Below are positions 21,761 through 30,274 of a DNA stretch of 64,000 nucleotides, one piece after another. The DNA comes from an uncultured Clostridia bacterium. GTDB lineage: Bacteria; Bacillota; Clostridia; Christensenellales; UBA1242. The DNA is taken from NCBI GenBank assembly GCA_934754475.1, contig CAKVHV010000001.1, positions 431,112 to 495,111 of the forward strand, given 5' to 3'. Made by a program: the position numbers and the translations under genes. How positions within the stretch are numbered: the stretch's first letter is position 1; every line of letters begins with the position of its first letter. Under the pieces are notes generated by a model. It was not told where the DNA came from and searched no databases. It saw only the letters and a program-made list of their open reading frames with translations.

Positions 21761-21835
21761 AGGGGTGTGGCTCAATGGTAGAGTAGCGGTCTCCAAAACC
21801 GTAGGTTGTGGGTTCGAGTCCTACCACCCCTGCCA
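21761..21835 (+). tRNA. trnW: tRNA-Trp (anticodon CCA)
   Basis: The acceptor stem AGGGGTG pairs perfectly with CACCCCT. The anticodon stem CGGTC region presents the loop CTCCAAA with anticodon CCA. The T-arm carries GGTTCGAGTCC, the discriminator base is G as expected for Trp, and the 3' CCA is encoded (21833-21835). It is a single-gene transcription unit with its own promoter. The next 180 bases hold an unusual inverted tRNA-like element before the terminator. Confidence 0.95.
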
Positions 21836-21860
21836 AAACATTCAAATAAATTTATTTTTT

Positions 21861-22012
21861 GCCAAGGGTGGTAGGAAGTATGCTTTGCATACCCAACAAA
21901 AACCCTTGGTTTTTTGTTGCTCGAACCGGTGACGTTCGCTTATTTGTGCTAGCACACGCTCACTAATTTGATTACTTCGTAATCTGCACCGCGTCGCAAC
22001 CACCCCTGCCAA
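21861..22012. other. Inverted tRNA-Trp-like mosaic element with hairpin in the T-loop
   Basis: Directly after tRNA-Trp the + strand carries AAGGGTGGTAGGA (21864-21876), then 43 foreign bases, then CTCGAACC (21920-21927). Joined together, these read almost exactly as the antisense of the tRNA-Trp T-arm and 3' acceptor strand. The 43-base insert holds two hairpins (GTATGC/GCATAC and CAACAAAAACC/GGTTTTTTGTTG). The far end (22001-22012) repeats the tRNA 3' end CCACCCCTGCCA directly. Read on the minus strand the element has tRNA-like ends: AGGGGTG pairing with CACCCTT, then G and GCA. The middle holds further hairpins (GATTAC/GTAATC, CGAAC/GTTCG). Function is unknown. Confidence 0.6.
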
Positions 22013-22020
22013 GTAAACAA

Positions 22021-22056
22021 AAAGAAAGTCTTATTTTGAGACTTTCTTTTTTGTTT
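22021..22056. terminator. Bidirectional terminator between tRNA-Trp and rny
   Basis: An 11-bp stem AAAGAAAGTCT/AGACTTTCTTT (22021-22031 with 22039-22049) is T-rich on the 3' side in both directions. It can end the + strand tRNA-Trp transcript and the minus strand rny transcript. Confidence 0.75.
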
Positions 22057-22126
22057 ACAATGATATTTCCTAACGGAAATGATATTCGTTTCACGAATGA
22101 TATTTTGCTATTTTAACCCCAAAGGT

Positions 22127-23716
22127 TTATTTTGCATAGTCAACGTTACGAGTTTCTCTAATGACATTAACCTTAATTTGACCTGGATATTCCATTTCTT
22201 TTTCAATCTTTTGAGCAATATCTTTAGCCATAAACAAAGCTTGTTCATCGGTTACTTCGTTCGGTTTAACAATAATTCTAATTTCTCTACCGGCTTGGAT
22301 AGCATAACTTGTATCTACACCCTTGAAACTATTTGCAATTTCTTCGAGTTGAGTTAGACGTTTGATATATGCTTCCAAAGTCTCACGTCTTGCACCTGGC
22401 CTACTACTACTGATTGCATCGGCAGTTTGAACAAGTATTGCTTCCAAACTTTCAAACTCAACATTTCCGTGGTGAGCAGCGATACAATGGATAACTTCCT
22501 TGCTTTCTTTGTATTTTGTAGCCAAATCTACACCGATTGTAACGTGTGTTCCTTCGGTTTCGTGGTCAATTGCCTTGCCAATATCGTGGAGCAAACCACC
22601 CCTTTTGGCGATTTGAACATTAGCACCAACTTCGGCAGCAAGAAGTCCAGCCAAATAACATACTTCCAAACTATGTTTAAGTACGTTTTGACCATAACTT
22701 GTACGATATTTAAGTCTACCAAGAAGTTTGATAAGTTCAGGGTGCATACCATGAATACCCGCATCAAAAACAGCGGCTTCGCCTTCTTCCTTGATAGTAT
22801 TTTCTATATCTTTGGTTACTTTATCCACCATTTCTTCGATTCTAGCTGGATGAATACGTCCATCTAATATGAGTTTTTCAAGAGAAATTCTCGCAATTTC
22901 CCTTCTAACTGGGTCAAACGAAGATAGAACAACTGCTTCGGGAGTATCGTCGATAATCAAATCAACCCCAGTTGCAGCTTCCAAGGCACGAATATTACGA
23001 CCTTCTCTACCAATAATTCTACCCTTAACTTCATCATTAGGAAGTGGAACTGTCGAAACAGTTACTTCGCTAGTATGGTCAACAGCAGTTTTTTGAATAG
23101 CAAGTGTAACAATTTCCTTAGCCTTTTTGTTTGCTTCGTCTTTTGCTTGGTTTTCTATATTTCTAACAAGGATTGCTGCATCTTTTTTTGCATCTTCTTC
23201 GTATTTAGAAATAAGTTCCTTTTTTGCTTCTTCTTTTGTTAGTTTTGATATTCTCTCAAGTTCTTTGGTCATTTTTTCGGTTATTGCATTTTGTTCGTCT
23301 TGAGATTTTTTGAGCATCGCTTCTTTTTCCGCCAAATCTTCTTTAATCTTTTCGATTTGGTCGTTTTTCTTTTCGATTAACTCTTCTTTTTTGTCCAAAA
23401 ATTCTTCTCTTTGGTTAATTCTGTTTTCTGCTTTTTGCATTTCTGCACGACGAGTTTTGAGTTCTTGGTCACATTCGCTTGTTAGTCTAAAGGCTTCTTC
23501 TTTTGCTTCCAAAACCGCTTCTTTTTTTAGGTTTTTGGCTTCAGCCTTTGCTTCTTCTAACAAACTTTTTGCACTGGTTTTATCTTTTTCAGCCTTGTCT
23601 TTTTGCACTTTTCTTAGCACAAAGAATGTACTAGGAGTAGCAACAGCAAGTCCAATCAAAACACCAATTAGACCAGTAACCCAACCCGACATAAGCATCA
23701 TACTTATGTTTAACAT
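22127..23716 (-). CDS. rny: Ribonuclease Y
   Basis: This 529-residue membrane-anchored endoribonuclease starts bulk mRNA decay in Firmicutes. One N-terminal transmembrane helix (about residues 10-30) is followed by a long charged coiled coil (about 35-210). Next comes a KH domain with the GRIIGREGRNIR loop (about 230). The HD-superfamily metal-dependent hydrolase domain carries HDIGKAID and AAHHGN. Length and domain order are those of the B. subtilis enzyme. The start follows AAAGGAG. A strong promoter and a 5' UTR hairpin lie upstream, and the gene appears to be transcribed alone. Confidence 0.97.
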   Translation of the reverse strand: MLNISMMLMSGWVTGLIGVLIGLAVATPSTFFVLRKVQKDKAEKDKTSAKSLLEEAKAEAKNLKKEAVLEAKEEAFRLTSECDQELKTRRAEMQKAENRINQREEFLDKKEELIEKKNDQIEKIKEDLAEKEAMLKKSQDEQNAITEKMTKELERISKLTKEEAKKELISKYEEDAKKDAAILVRNIENQAKDEANKKAKEIVTLAIQKTAVDHTSEVTVSTVPLPNDEVKGRIIGREGRNIRALEAATGVDLIIDDTPEAVVLSSFDPVRREIARISLEKLILDGRIHPARIEEMVDKVTKDIENTIKEEGEAAVFDAGIHGMHPELIKLLGRLKYRTSYGQNVLKHSLEVCYLAGLLAAEVGANVQIAKRGGLLHDIGKAIDHETEGTHVTIGVDLATKYKESKEVIHCIAAHHGNVEFESLEAILVQTADAISSSRPGARRETLEAYIKRLTQLEEIANSFKGVDTSYAIQAGREIRIIVKPNEVTDEQALFMAKDIAQKIEKEMEYPGQIKVNVIRETRNVDYAK

Positions 23717-23764
23717 TTAGGTTACTCCTTTCATAAAAAATATAATCTTATATAATATTAAAGT

Positions 23765-23842
23765 TGTGCAAAACGAAAATTGCACACACTACTGATTGTA
23801 TTATACGATTTTGATTATATACCAAATTTAGTCTTTGGTCAA
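23765..23842 (-). promoter_or_regulatory. rny promoter and 5' UTR hairpin
   Basis: On the minus strand TTGACC (23837-23842), a 17-base spacer and TATAAT (23814-23819) form a near-consensus sigma-A promoter. The resulting leader of about 90 bases contains a 7-bp hairpin TGTGCAA/TTGCACA (23765-23786). Such a leader could permit post-transcriptional control of rny, but nothing in the sequence proves this. Confidence 0.7.
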
Positions 23843-23905
23843 ACTATTTTGAAATGTAATTTTCAAAATCTACAAGTATTTTGTCATAAACTTTTTTCAA
23901 GTAAC

Positions 23906-23928
23906 AAAAAAACCGCCAATTTAGGCGG
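23906..23928 (-). terminator. Intrinsic terminator after the thiI transcript
   Basis: The stem CCGCC/GGCGG (23913-23928) is followed on the minus strand by seven T residues. It lies 350 bases past the thiI stop, so a thiI transcript ending here would contain both cloverleaf elements. Confidence 0.7.
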
Positions 23929-24043
23929 AAATTTTGAAAATATCTATTATTAATTTATAAAATACATATATAAACAAACCAAATTATTAAAAATTTTGTC
24001 TGAAAGCGACGAAGTCATTTTCAAGCAAAACTGATGTTTATTC

Positions 24044-24128
24044 AATCTATGTGACCACGATTTTATCGTGGCATTTGCGGTAGCAAATTGGTTTGTGAGC
24101 AAGGTTAACACACAATATCACATGGATT
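24044..24128. repeat. Cloverleaf-like palindromic element, copy 1
   Basis: The outer stem AATCTATGTGA (24044-24054) pairs with TCACATGGATT (24118-24128), with one G-T wobble. Inside are a 6-bp hairpin CCACGA/TCGTGG (24055-24071), a 6-bp hairpin ATTTGC-GGTA-GCAAAT (24073-24088) and a weaker third arm. Bases 24041-24098 are almost identical to 24191-24248. Between the copies lies another nested hairpin with a GTCC-GCAA-GGAC tip inside an AGATTAA/TTAATCT stem. The gap 23717-24277 has no protein gene. Confidence 0.7.
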
Positions 24129-24193
24129 ATAATCTAGGAAGATTAAGCAAAGTAGTCCGCAAGGACACCTTGATTTAATCTGACGACGTTTTC

Positions 24194-24279
24194 AATCTAT
24201 GTAACCACGATTTTATCGTGGCATTTGCGGTAGCAAATTGGTTTGTGAATGCAATGAACAAACCAACATTACATAGATT
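24194..24279. repeat. Cloverleaf-like palindromic element, copy 2
   Basis: A perfect 11-bp outer stem, AATCTATGTAA (24194-24204) with TTACATAGATT (24269-24279), encloses three perfect hairpins: CCACGA/TCGTGG, ATTTGC-GGTA-GCAAAT and TTGGTTTGT/ACAAACCAA. This gives a four-way junction like a tRNA cloverleaf. The outer stem shares two bases with the thiI stop codon. Compared with copy 1, an A-T pair replaces a G-C pair at the same stem position, a compensatory change that supports selection for the structure. Confidence 0.75.
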
Positions 24280-25438
24280 AAATTTCAACAACTTCGATAT
24301 TTTCCATTGCTTCACTAATAAGGGCTTCAATATCCAGTTTACTCTCTTCTTTCAAGCATTTTTCAAGTTTTGGTTTGATTACTGGATGCTTTGGCAAGAA
24401 TACTGTACAACAATCTTCGTATGGAAGAATTGATGTCTCAAAAGTTCCAATTTTTTGAGCAACCCTAGAAATATCTTCTTTGTCAAACGAAATAAGTGGT
24501 CTAAAGATAGGAAGGTCATTAACGACTGCATTTGTAACAGTCATGCTTTCAACCGTCTGACTAGCGACTTGACCCAAGTTCTCACCAGTTATAATCGACT
24601 GATAATTATTTTGTTTAGCCAAACGTTCAGCAATTCTATACATAATTCTACGCATAAGAGTTATCATAAAGTCCCCGTCACAAAACTTGTGAATACTCTC
24701 TTGAATATGAGTAAAGGAAACGATATGTAGTTTGAAACCACCAGTGTATTTTTTCATGATTTTAGCAAGCTCAATAACCTTATCTTTTGCATTTTGACTA
24801 GTATAAGGATAACTATGGAAATGCAAAGCATTAATAGTCATACCACGTCTAGCCATCATATAACCAGCTACTGGACTATCTATACCGCCCGACAAAAGCA
24901 ACAATCCACTACCGCTAGTTCCAACCGGCATACCACCAGACATTTCGATAACATCAGTGTAAACAAGAGTGTATCCACTCTCTCTAATGTCAACATAAAT
25001 AGTCACTTCGGGATTATGCAAATCAACTTTTAAACTTGGATTGTTTTTGAGTACCAACCCGCCAAGAGATTTTGAGTAATCAATTGATGTCATTGGAAAT
25101 CTTTTGTCAGCACGATTTACAGTTACTCTAAATGTATTACACTTCAATTTGAGTGAAGCAACATAATCATCAATAGCCTTTAAATCAGTATCAAGCATAA
25201 CAGCAACACTGATAGAACATATACCAAAAACAGTCTTTAAGATTTCAATAATTTTCTTTTCTTTTTTCTCTTCAAAATTCTCAACCAAAAATCTTTTGTT
25301 TGTTCTTTTTACTTCAGCCAAACCTTCTAATTTTTCGGAGATATTACTAAGCAATTTCTTTTCAAAAAATCCAAAATTTTTTCCTTTCAAAAATATCTCA
25401 CTATACCTAACAACTATTACTTTTTTTAAGTCTTCCAT
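24278..25438 (-). CDS. thiI: tRNA 4-thiouridine sulfurtransferase ThiI
   Basis: ThiI activates uridine-8 of tRNA by adenylation and, with a cysteine desulfurase, inserts sulfur. In some bacteria it also serves thiamine thiazole synthesis. The 386-residue protein has an N-terminal ferredoxin-like and THUMP region, then the PP-loop ATPase motif LSGGIDSP near residue 183. A C-terminal segment with EDCC follows, which may hold the acceptor Cys. No rhodanese domain is present, as in Bacillus-type ThiI. I chose the ATG at 25438 (MEDLKK), which follows AAAGGA, over an in-frame ATG at 25486 with no clear ribosome binding site. The upstream cysteine desulfurase gene is the likely sulfur donor. Confidence 0.92.
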   Translation of the reverse strand: MEDLKKVIVVRYSEIFLKGKNFGFFEKKLLSNISEKLEGLAEVKRTNKRFLVENFEEKKEKKIIEILKTVFGICSISVAVMLDTDLKAIDDYVASLKLKCNTFRVTVNRADKRFPMTSIDYSKSLGGLVLKNNPSLKVDLHNPEVTIYVDIRESGYTLVYTDVIEMSGGMPVGTSGSGLLLLSGGIDSPVAGYMMARRGMTINALHFHSYPYTSQNAKDKVIELAKIMKKYTGGFKLHIVSFTHIQESIHKFCDGDFMITLMRRIMYRIAERLAKQNNYQSIITGENLGQVASQTVESMTVTNAVVNDLPIFRPLISFDKEDISRVAQKIGTFETSILPYEDCCTVFLPKHPVIKPKLEKCLKEESKLDIEALISEAMENIEVVEI

Positions 25439-25718
25439 ACGTATATCCTTTTTTAATTTCATTCGTTTTACTAAATCATTTTTCATTCGTCTTATAAAAT
25501 CATTCTTTGCAAAATGACAACTTAAATTCTTTTGCTACGAATTTTCTATTGCAAAAAAATTTATACAAAAATTATCGTTTTTTTAATAAATAATTTTCAG
25601 TGTATCACACGTCACTTATTGACAGAAACATCTATATTATTGTCACAAAATACTATCATATTCACCAAAAGTACACAAATAAATGACAATTTTAAAAATA
25701 AAATTACAACTCAATTAT

Positions 25719-26885
25719 TTATTGTTTAACATCGTATTTTAAATAAGTATTAACACGCTCAGTTAATTTTTCAACTAAATACTCAACTTCTTCCGGGATA
25801 TTATATAGACCAAAACTTATTCGCAAATTGCCTTCGATTTCAGACTTTGGAACACCCATATTTTCAAGCACTCTATTACCACTTTTTTTGGCTGAGCATG
25901 CCGAACCATTACCAACATAAATGTTATCAAAATCACTAAGCATATTTAGCAGTGTTTCAGCTCTACATTTATCAAAACTAACCGACACAATATATGGCGA
26001 ATTATCTTCGAATGAATGTAAAGTATATTTCAAATTTGTTTGACTAAGTTTATCCAAAAACAACTTTTTAAGACTCATAATTTTTTTGTAATTAGTTTCA
26101 AGATTACTTGTTACAATTTGACTAGCACGATACAACGTATAAATACCAAGCATGTTTTCCGTTCCACTTCGCAAACCAGATTCTTGACCACCACCAAAAA
26201 TTATTGGCTTAAGAGAAATTGTATTTTTAAGATACAAAGCACCGACACCTTTGCTTCCATAAATCTTGTGAGCGGATATAGTATACATATCCACTCCTAA
26301 GTCGTCAACATCAACATCAATTTTTCCAAAGGCTTGAACACCGTCACAATGGAATATAACTTTGGGATTAACCGACTTTGCAATCTCAACTAGACTTGGA
26401 ATATCGTTAATAGCACCAGTTTCGTTGCTTACATGCATAATTGATACCAAGTCAACATCGGAAGTCATCTTACTTTCAAAATCTTCAATATCAACCTTGC
26501 CTGTCTTATCAAGATTTACAAACTCAACATTGTATCCCCGATTTTTCAATTCCAATGCGGAATTATATACACTAGGATGTTCACCCATAGATACAAGAAT
26601 TTTTCTAGTATTCTTTTTGACCGACCCAAAGAGTGCTAGATTGCTAGCTTCTGTTGCCGACCCAGTAAAGATAAGTTTTCCGTTTTCACCACCCAAGCAC
26701 TCAAGCAAACTCTTACGCATTTTTTCTAGTGTTGGTTTATTGCTATCGTCCTTTCTGTATAGATTATTATACAAAGCACTTGGATTTAAATAATAATTAT
26801 TATTAAAGTAGGACAACTCATCCACTATCTCAGGCATTATCTTAGTTGTGCTAGCATTATCAAAAAATACAGTATCAAAAGTCAT
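25719..26885 (-). CDS. Cysteine desulfurase (NifS/IscS family), likely ThiI partner
   Basis: This 388-residue PLP enzyme removes sulfur from cysteine and passes it on as a persulfide. The N-terminus shows the family start FDNASTT. The PLP-binding Lys lies in SAHKIYGSKG (about residue 207). The catalytic Cys sits in GNGSACSAKK (about 332). The C-terminal RISFGLYN segment is also typical. It lies 280 bases upstream of thiI in the same orientation, the arrangement of the B. subtilis nifZ-thiI pair, so tRNA thiolation is its probable job. It could also supply Fe-S assembly. Start ATG follows AGGAG. Confidence 0.9.
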   Translation of the reverse strand: MTFDTVFFDNASTTKIMPEIVDELSYFNNNYYLNPSALYNNLYRKDDSNKPTLEKMRKSLLECLGGENGKLIFTGSATEASNLALFGSVKKNTRKILVSMGEHPSVYNSALELKNRGYNVEFVNLDKTGKVDIEDFESKMTSDVDLVSIMHVSNETGAINDIPSLVEIAKSVNPKVIFHCDGVQAFGKIDVDVDDLGVDMYTISAHKIYGSKGVGALYLKNTISLKPIIFGGGQESGLRSGTENMLGIYTLYRASQIVTSNLETNYKKIMSLKKLFLDKLSQTNLKYTLHSFEDNSPYIVSVSFDKCRAETLLNMLSDFDNIYVGNGSACSAKKSGNRVLENMGVPKSEIEGNLRISFGLYNIPEEVEYLVEKLTERVNTYLKYDVKQ

Positions 26886-26918
26886 ACTTATCTCCTAAAC
26901 TAATTTTACTATCAGTTT

Positions 26919-26947
26919 AGTCTACCACAAAATGCCAAAAAATTCAA
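26919..26947 (-). promoter_or_regulatory. Promoter of the cysteine desulfurase gene
   Basis: Minus strand TTGAAT (26942-26947), 17 bases, TAGACT (26919-26924). The -10 lies about 35 bases before the start codon. Confidence 0.5.
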
Positions 26948-27121
26948 TATTTTATGCTTATGTTTAATAATAAATTATTTATCAAATATAAGCACACTTA
27001 AACATTTTTACAAATAATCATTAGTCAAAACATTTATGCAATCACACAAACAAAAATTAATTAAATATTCATACAATAGGACTTTAAGTACACAAAAATA
27101 TTTTTTGTATAAAAATACATA

Positions 27122-27802
27122 TTAGTACGGAACAAAGTTAAGCAAAGTATCCAAAGTATCCGAATACAAATAAACTTCTGGAACTTGTCCAACAATAACA
27201 CTTTCGCTAATCAGAACTTCTTGTTCTGCAGAAAAACTACGACTACTTAGTGGCATTACAACACCGACGTTCGCCCTAATATTGACATAGATTTTATGTA
27301 TAGTTTGGTTGATACCAGCCGACTCAAAGTGAGACACAAACTTACACATAACACTTCCAATTGGAGTCATTCTGACATTCACCCTAGGACCACGACCCAC
27401 AAGCAAAGGAATGCCCGTAAAAGTTCCTAGCGGAATTGCCACACCACTCTTACCATAGTCTTGTATTCGTGCTTCACACGTTTGCGCCAAATCTTTGCTT
27501 AAGTTGTTAATTTCCAAAGAATTGGCTTGAATCATGCTAATATTTCCAAACTCGTCGCTTATAATATTGACCAAATCATCATAGACTATCGAATTCATTA
27601 CAACATCGGCAATAGAACTATTCATCGCTCTTGTTGCTAGTGCCTTAGATTTAAGTTCGACAGTATCCATTATAACCGGATTAATCATATATGCAAAAAT
27701 TACAAAAATAAAAGCAATTATACTAAAAATCACTAATATTTTTGTAACTTTCTTTTTACTTAATTTTAAAATTTTATTTATATTAACAAAAAAATTTTTC
27801 AC
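27122..27802 (-). CDS. yunB: Sporulation protein YunB
   Basis: This 226-residue protein matches YunB, a mother-cell sporulation protein of Firmicutes. It has a single N-terminal transmembrane helix (about residues 20-42), then the YunB features: NPVIMDTVE after the helix, an IPLGTFTG segment in mid-protein and a C-terminal beta-rich part. The start appears to be GTG at 27802 with only a weak ribosome binding site, so the exact start is uncertain. It stands alone between the cysteine desulfurase and spoVAE. The 305-base gap 27803-28107 between it and spoVAE is AT-rich, and I see no gene in it. Confidence 0.85.
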   Translation of the reverse strand: MKNFFVNINKILKLSKKKVTKILVIFSIIAFIFVIFAYMINPVIMDTVELKSKALATRAMNSSIADVVMNSIVYDDLVNIISDEFGNISMIQANSLEINNLSKDLAQTCEARIQDYGKSGVAIPLGTFTGIPLLVGRGPRVNVRMTPIGSVMCKFVSHFESAGINQTIHKIYVNIRANVGVVMPLSSRSFSAEQEVLISESVIVGQVPEVYLYSDTLDTLLNFVPY

Positions 27803-28107
27803 ATAACATTATATGCCTAAGTCGCCTTAAATTATGTTATTGTAGCACACAAATTAATTAACTAATTTTGAAAGAATTATTAAATCTAAGACAAAAAACC
27901 GAAGCACTAAAACTAGCATCATTAATTTTAAAATTATTTTCGCCTTAAATTATTTAGCAAAACCAAAACGTCTCAATTTCACCATAAACAAATATCATGA
28001 ATAAATATTTATATTTGTAAATAAATATTAAAATTAATAATTTTTTAGTGAAAATACAATTTTGTATAAATATTTAATTTTATAAATAATTATAATATCT
28101 ACAAAAA

Positions 28108-28473
28108 TTAATATTTTTTAGTTCTACTACTAAATATTAATGCAAAGATGTATGCAAATATAACTGCTGCCGTTATACCCCCTGCTGTTGCTGTCAACCC
28201 ACCAGTCAAAACTCCTAGAAATCCTTTTTCTTTGATACTTTCAATTGCGCCCTTGGCAAGGCTTCGACCAAATCCCGTAATCGGCACAGTCGCACCAGCA
28301 GAAGCGAAATTTACAATTGGGTCATACAGTCCAAACGCTTCCATAACCGCCCCGATACAGACAAACAAAACCAAAATTCTCGAACTCGTCATATTGGTTT
28401 TGATTATGAGTATTTGACCAAGCATACATATAAATCCACCAACCAAAAAAACTTTTAAATAAGTTAAAAACAT
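28108..28473 (-). CDS. spoVAE: Stage V sporulation protein AE
   Basis: This 121-residue protein has four predicted membrane helices and is the SpoVAE (SpoVAEb) subunit of the dipicolinic acid channel, which loads DPA into spores and releases it at germination. Recognisable features are VGGFICMLGQ at the start and the VPITGFG motif shared with SpoVAC. It is the last gene of the spoVAC-AD-AE operon, 12 bases downstream of spoVAD. Its ATG follows GGGGT. Confidence 0.93.
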   Translation of the reverse strand: MFLTYLKVFLVGGFICMLGQILIIKTNMTSSRILVLFVCIGAVMEAFGLYDPIVNFASAGATVPITGFGRSLAKGAIESIKEKGFLGVLTGGLTATAGGITAAVIFAYIFALIFSSRTKKY

Positions 28474-28485
28474 AAATTTACCCCA

Positions 28486-29493
28486 TTATTTCTCAGATTT
28501 TCTAATTTCAACCGCATGACAAATCCCCGGAATAGTATCCCCTTGTTGACTACTAAGAGTACTAAGCAATGCTCCAGTTGCGGCAAATAATACACGTTTA
28601 TACTTGCCTTCATTCATTTTTTGCATAACATAGGAATTTAGTATAACAGCACTACATCCAGCACCGCTTCCGCCTTGATAACTTTTTTGGTTATTATTAA
28701 ATATCATTTGCCCGCAGTCATTATAGTTACTTTTGAGTTTATACCCCTTGTTTTCCATCAAGTCCATAAGAATTTCACTTCCAAGTTTTCCCAAGTCACC
28801 AGTTAATATCAAATCATAATCATCGGGAGTTGTTTTTGTGTCTTCAAAGTGAGCAATCAGCGTACTCATAGCCGCTGGAGCCATTGCTGCACCCATATTG
28901 TTTACATCATTTATCCCAAAATCGGTCACTTTTCCAAACGTTGCATTAACAATTTCTTTGTCACCACCTTTGTCTCCAAGGATAGTACAACCAGACCCAG
29001 TTACAGTCCATTGACTTACTGGCGGACGTTGGTTTCCTAGTTCCAAAGGAAATCTATATTGTCTTTCAGCACTACTAAAGTGACTACCTGTCGCACATGC
29101 AACTTTGGAAACATAACCCGCATTAATCAGTGCCGACCCGACCGACAAAGTTTCCGCCATTGTGCTACAAGCCCCGTACAAACCCAGGAAAGGAATATCC
29201 AATTCTCTAGCGGTAAAACTCGAAGAGATTATCTGATTAAGCAAGTCACCACATACAAGCAAATCCAAATCTTTGCTATCCAGCCCCGCATTATTTATCG
29301 CATTAATAACCGCATGTTCAAGCATTTTTCTTTCTGCCTTTTCAAAGGTTTTTTCGCCAAATAAATCGTTTTTTAAAACATAATCAAAGTAATCTTTGAA
29401 ATTACTATTACCTTCTTTCTGTCCAACAATCGTATAATTTCCGATTATTTTTGGTGCATTTTTAAAGTATATTGTCTGATTTCTTTTTTTCAT
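28486..29493 (-). CDS. spoVAD: Stage V sporulation protein AD
   Basis: SpoVAD has a thiolase-like fold, binds dipicolinic acid and faces the cytoplasm of the forespore inner membrane system. The protein shows the family signatures GLYGACSTMAE, a GTG/TGSGCTI region and GGSGAGCSA near the C-terminus. I chose ATG 29493 (MKKRNQ, 335 residues), preceded by GGGTGAT, over an in-frame ATG four codons upstream without a ribosome binding site. It sits between spoVAC and spoVAE. Confidence 0.94.
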   Translation of the reverse strand: MKKRNQTIYFKNAPKIIGNYTIVGQKEGNSNFKDYFDYVLKNDLFGEKTFEKAERKMLEHAVINAINNAGLDSKDLDLLVCGDLLNQIISSSFTARELDIPFLGLYGACSTMAETLSVGSALINAGYVSKVACATGSHFSSAERQYRFPLELGNQRPPVSQWTVTGSGCTILGDKGGDKEIVNATFGKVTDFGINDVNNMGAAMAPAAMSTLIAHFEDTKTTPDDYDLILTGDLGKLGSEILMDLMENKGYKLKSNYNDCGQMIFNNNQKSYQGGSGAGCSAVILNSYVMQKMNEGKYKRVLFAATGALLSTLSSQQGDTIPGICHAVEIRKSEK

Positions 29494-29695
29494 ATAATCA
29501 CCCATTAAATTTATTACTAGTCACTCAAAGTTCAAATGCAATCTAAATTAGTACTGGATATATAAATACCAAATATATAAAATTTAAATACCATTATTTA
29601 AAGTAAACACTTTAAAAAAGTATTAATAACAAAAATCCATTTTAACTTTCATAGCGACTGAACTTATCTTAATTCAATCTAAGATTTTGAGAAAA

Positions 29696-30142
29696 TCACA
29701 AAAACAAATAAATAATTCCCACAATTACAGATATTGCAAGACCATTTACAATTACTGGACCTGCCACTGTAAACATCTTAACACAAAGCCCAAAGATTAT
29801 ACCTTCTTTTTTAAACTCCATAGCAGGACTGGTTATAGAATTAGAAAATCCAGTGATTGGAACAATTGAACCCGCTCCAGCAAAAACACCAATTCTATCA
29901 TAAACACCGATTGCAGTAAGAAAACTAGCAAGGAAGATAAGAATAATTAACATCCATGCTCCAGCACTTTCAACACTCATAGTTGGAAAAATCGCAAGCA
30001 AAGCATCCTGAATCCCTTGACCTATCATACAGATAAGCCCACCTACCAAATAAGCATAAATCAGTGTCGGAAAATTTTTTGTCTGTGGTTTCTTAGCATC
30101 GACGTATTCATTATATTTTTTGTTTCTTAATTTCGCATCCAT
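29696..30142 (-). CDS. spoVAC: Stage V sporulation protein AC
   Basis: This 148-residue membrane protein is SpoVAC, the mechanosensitive-like pore subunit of the DPA channel. It carries the conserved YLVGGLICMIGQ segment and VPITGFSNS motif and four to five membrane helices. ATG follows GGAG. It is the first gene of the operon: spoVAA and spoVAB, which precede it in Bacillus, are absent, as in many Clostridia. The upstream region is shared with the divergent lipoprotein gene. The spacing to spoVAD (about 200 bases) is larger than usual. Confidence 0.94.
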   Translation of the reverse strand: MDAKLRNKKYNEYVDAKKPQTKNFPTLIYAYLVGGLICMIGQGIQDALLAIFPTMSVESAGAWMLIILIFLASFLTAIGVYDRIGVFAGAGSIVPITGFSNSITSPAMEFKKEGIIFGLCVKMFTVAGPVIVNGLAISVIVGIIYLFL

Positions 30143-30274
30143 TACACTTCTCCATAATTAAACATATTTAAATATTTCACAAAAAAAAATTTTTAAACAA
30201 ATTTTAAATAAAAAATAAATAATTTTTAATTTTCTTCGCAAAATACAATTAATAAAAAATTTTAGGAGATAAAC

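Noticed and set aside
21747..21932. 61-codon frame across tRNA-Trp
   Set aside because: It runs through the tRNA gene and the structured element and has no ribosome binding site.
21824..22012. Phage or integrative-element attachment sites at the tRNA-Trp 3' end
   Set aside because: The direct repeat of the tRNA end is real, but the interval is under 200 bases with no integrase. An inverted tRNA-like element explains it better.
30143..30274. Sigma-F or sigma-G promoter for spoVAC
   Set aside because: GTATT and GCGAAGAAAATT come near a sigma-F site, but the region is so AT-rich that I cannot separate this from chance.
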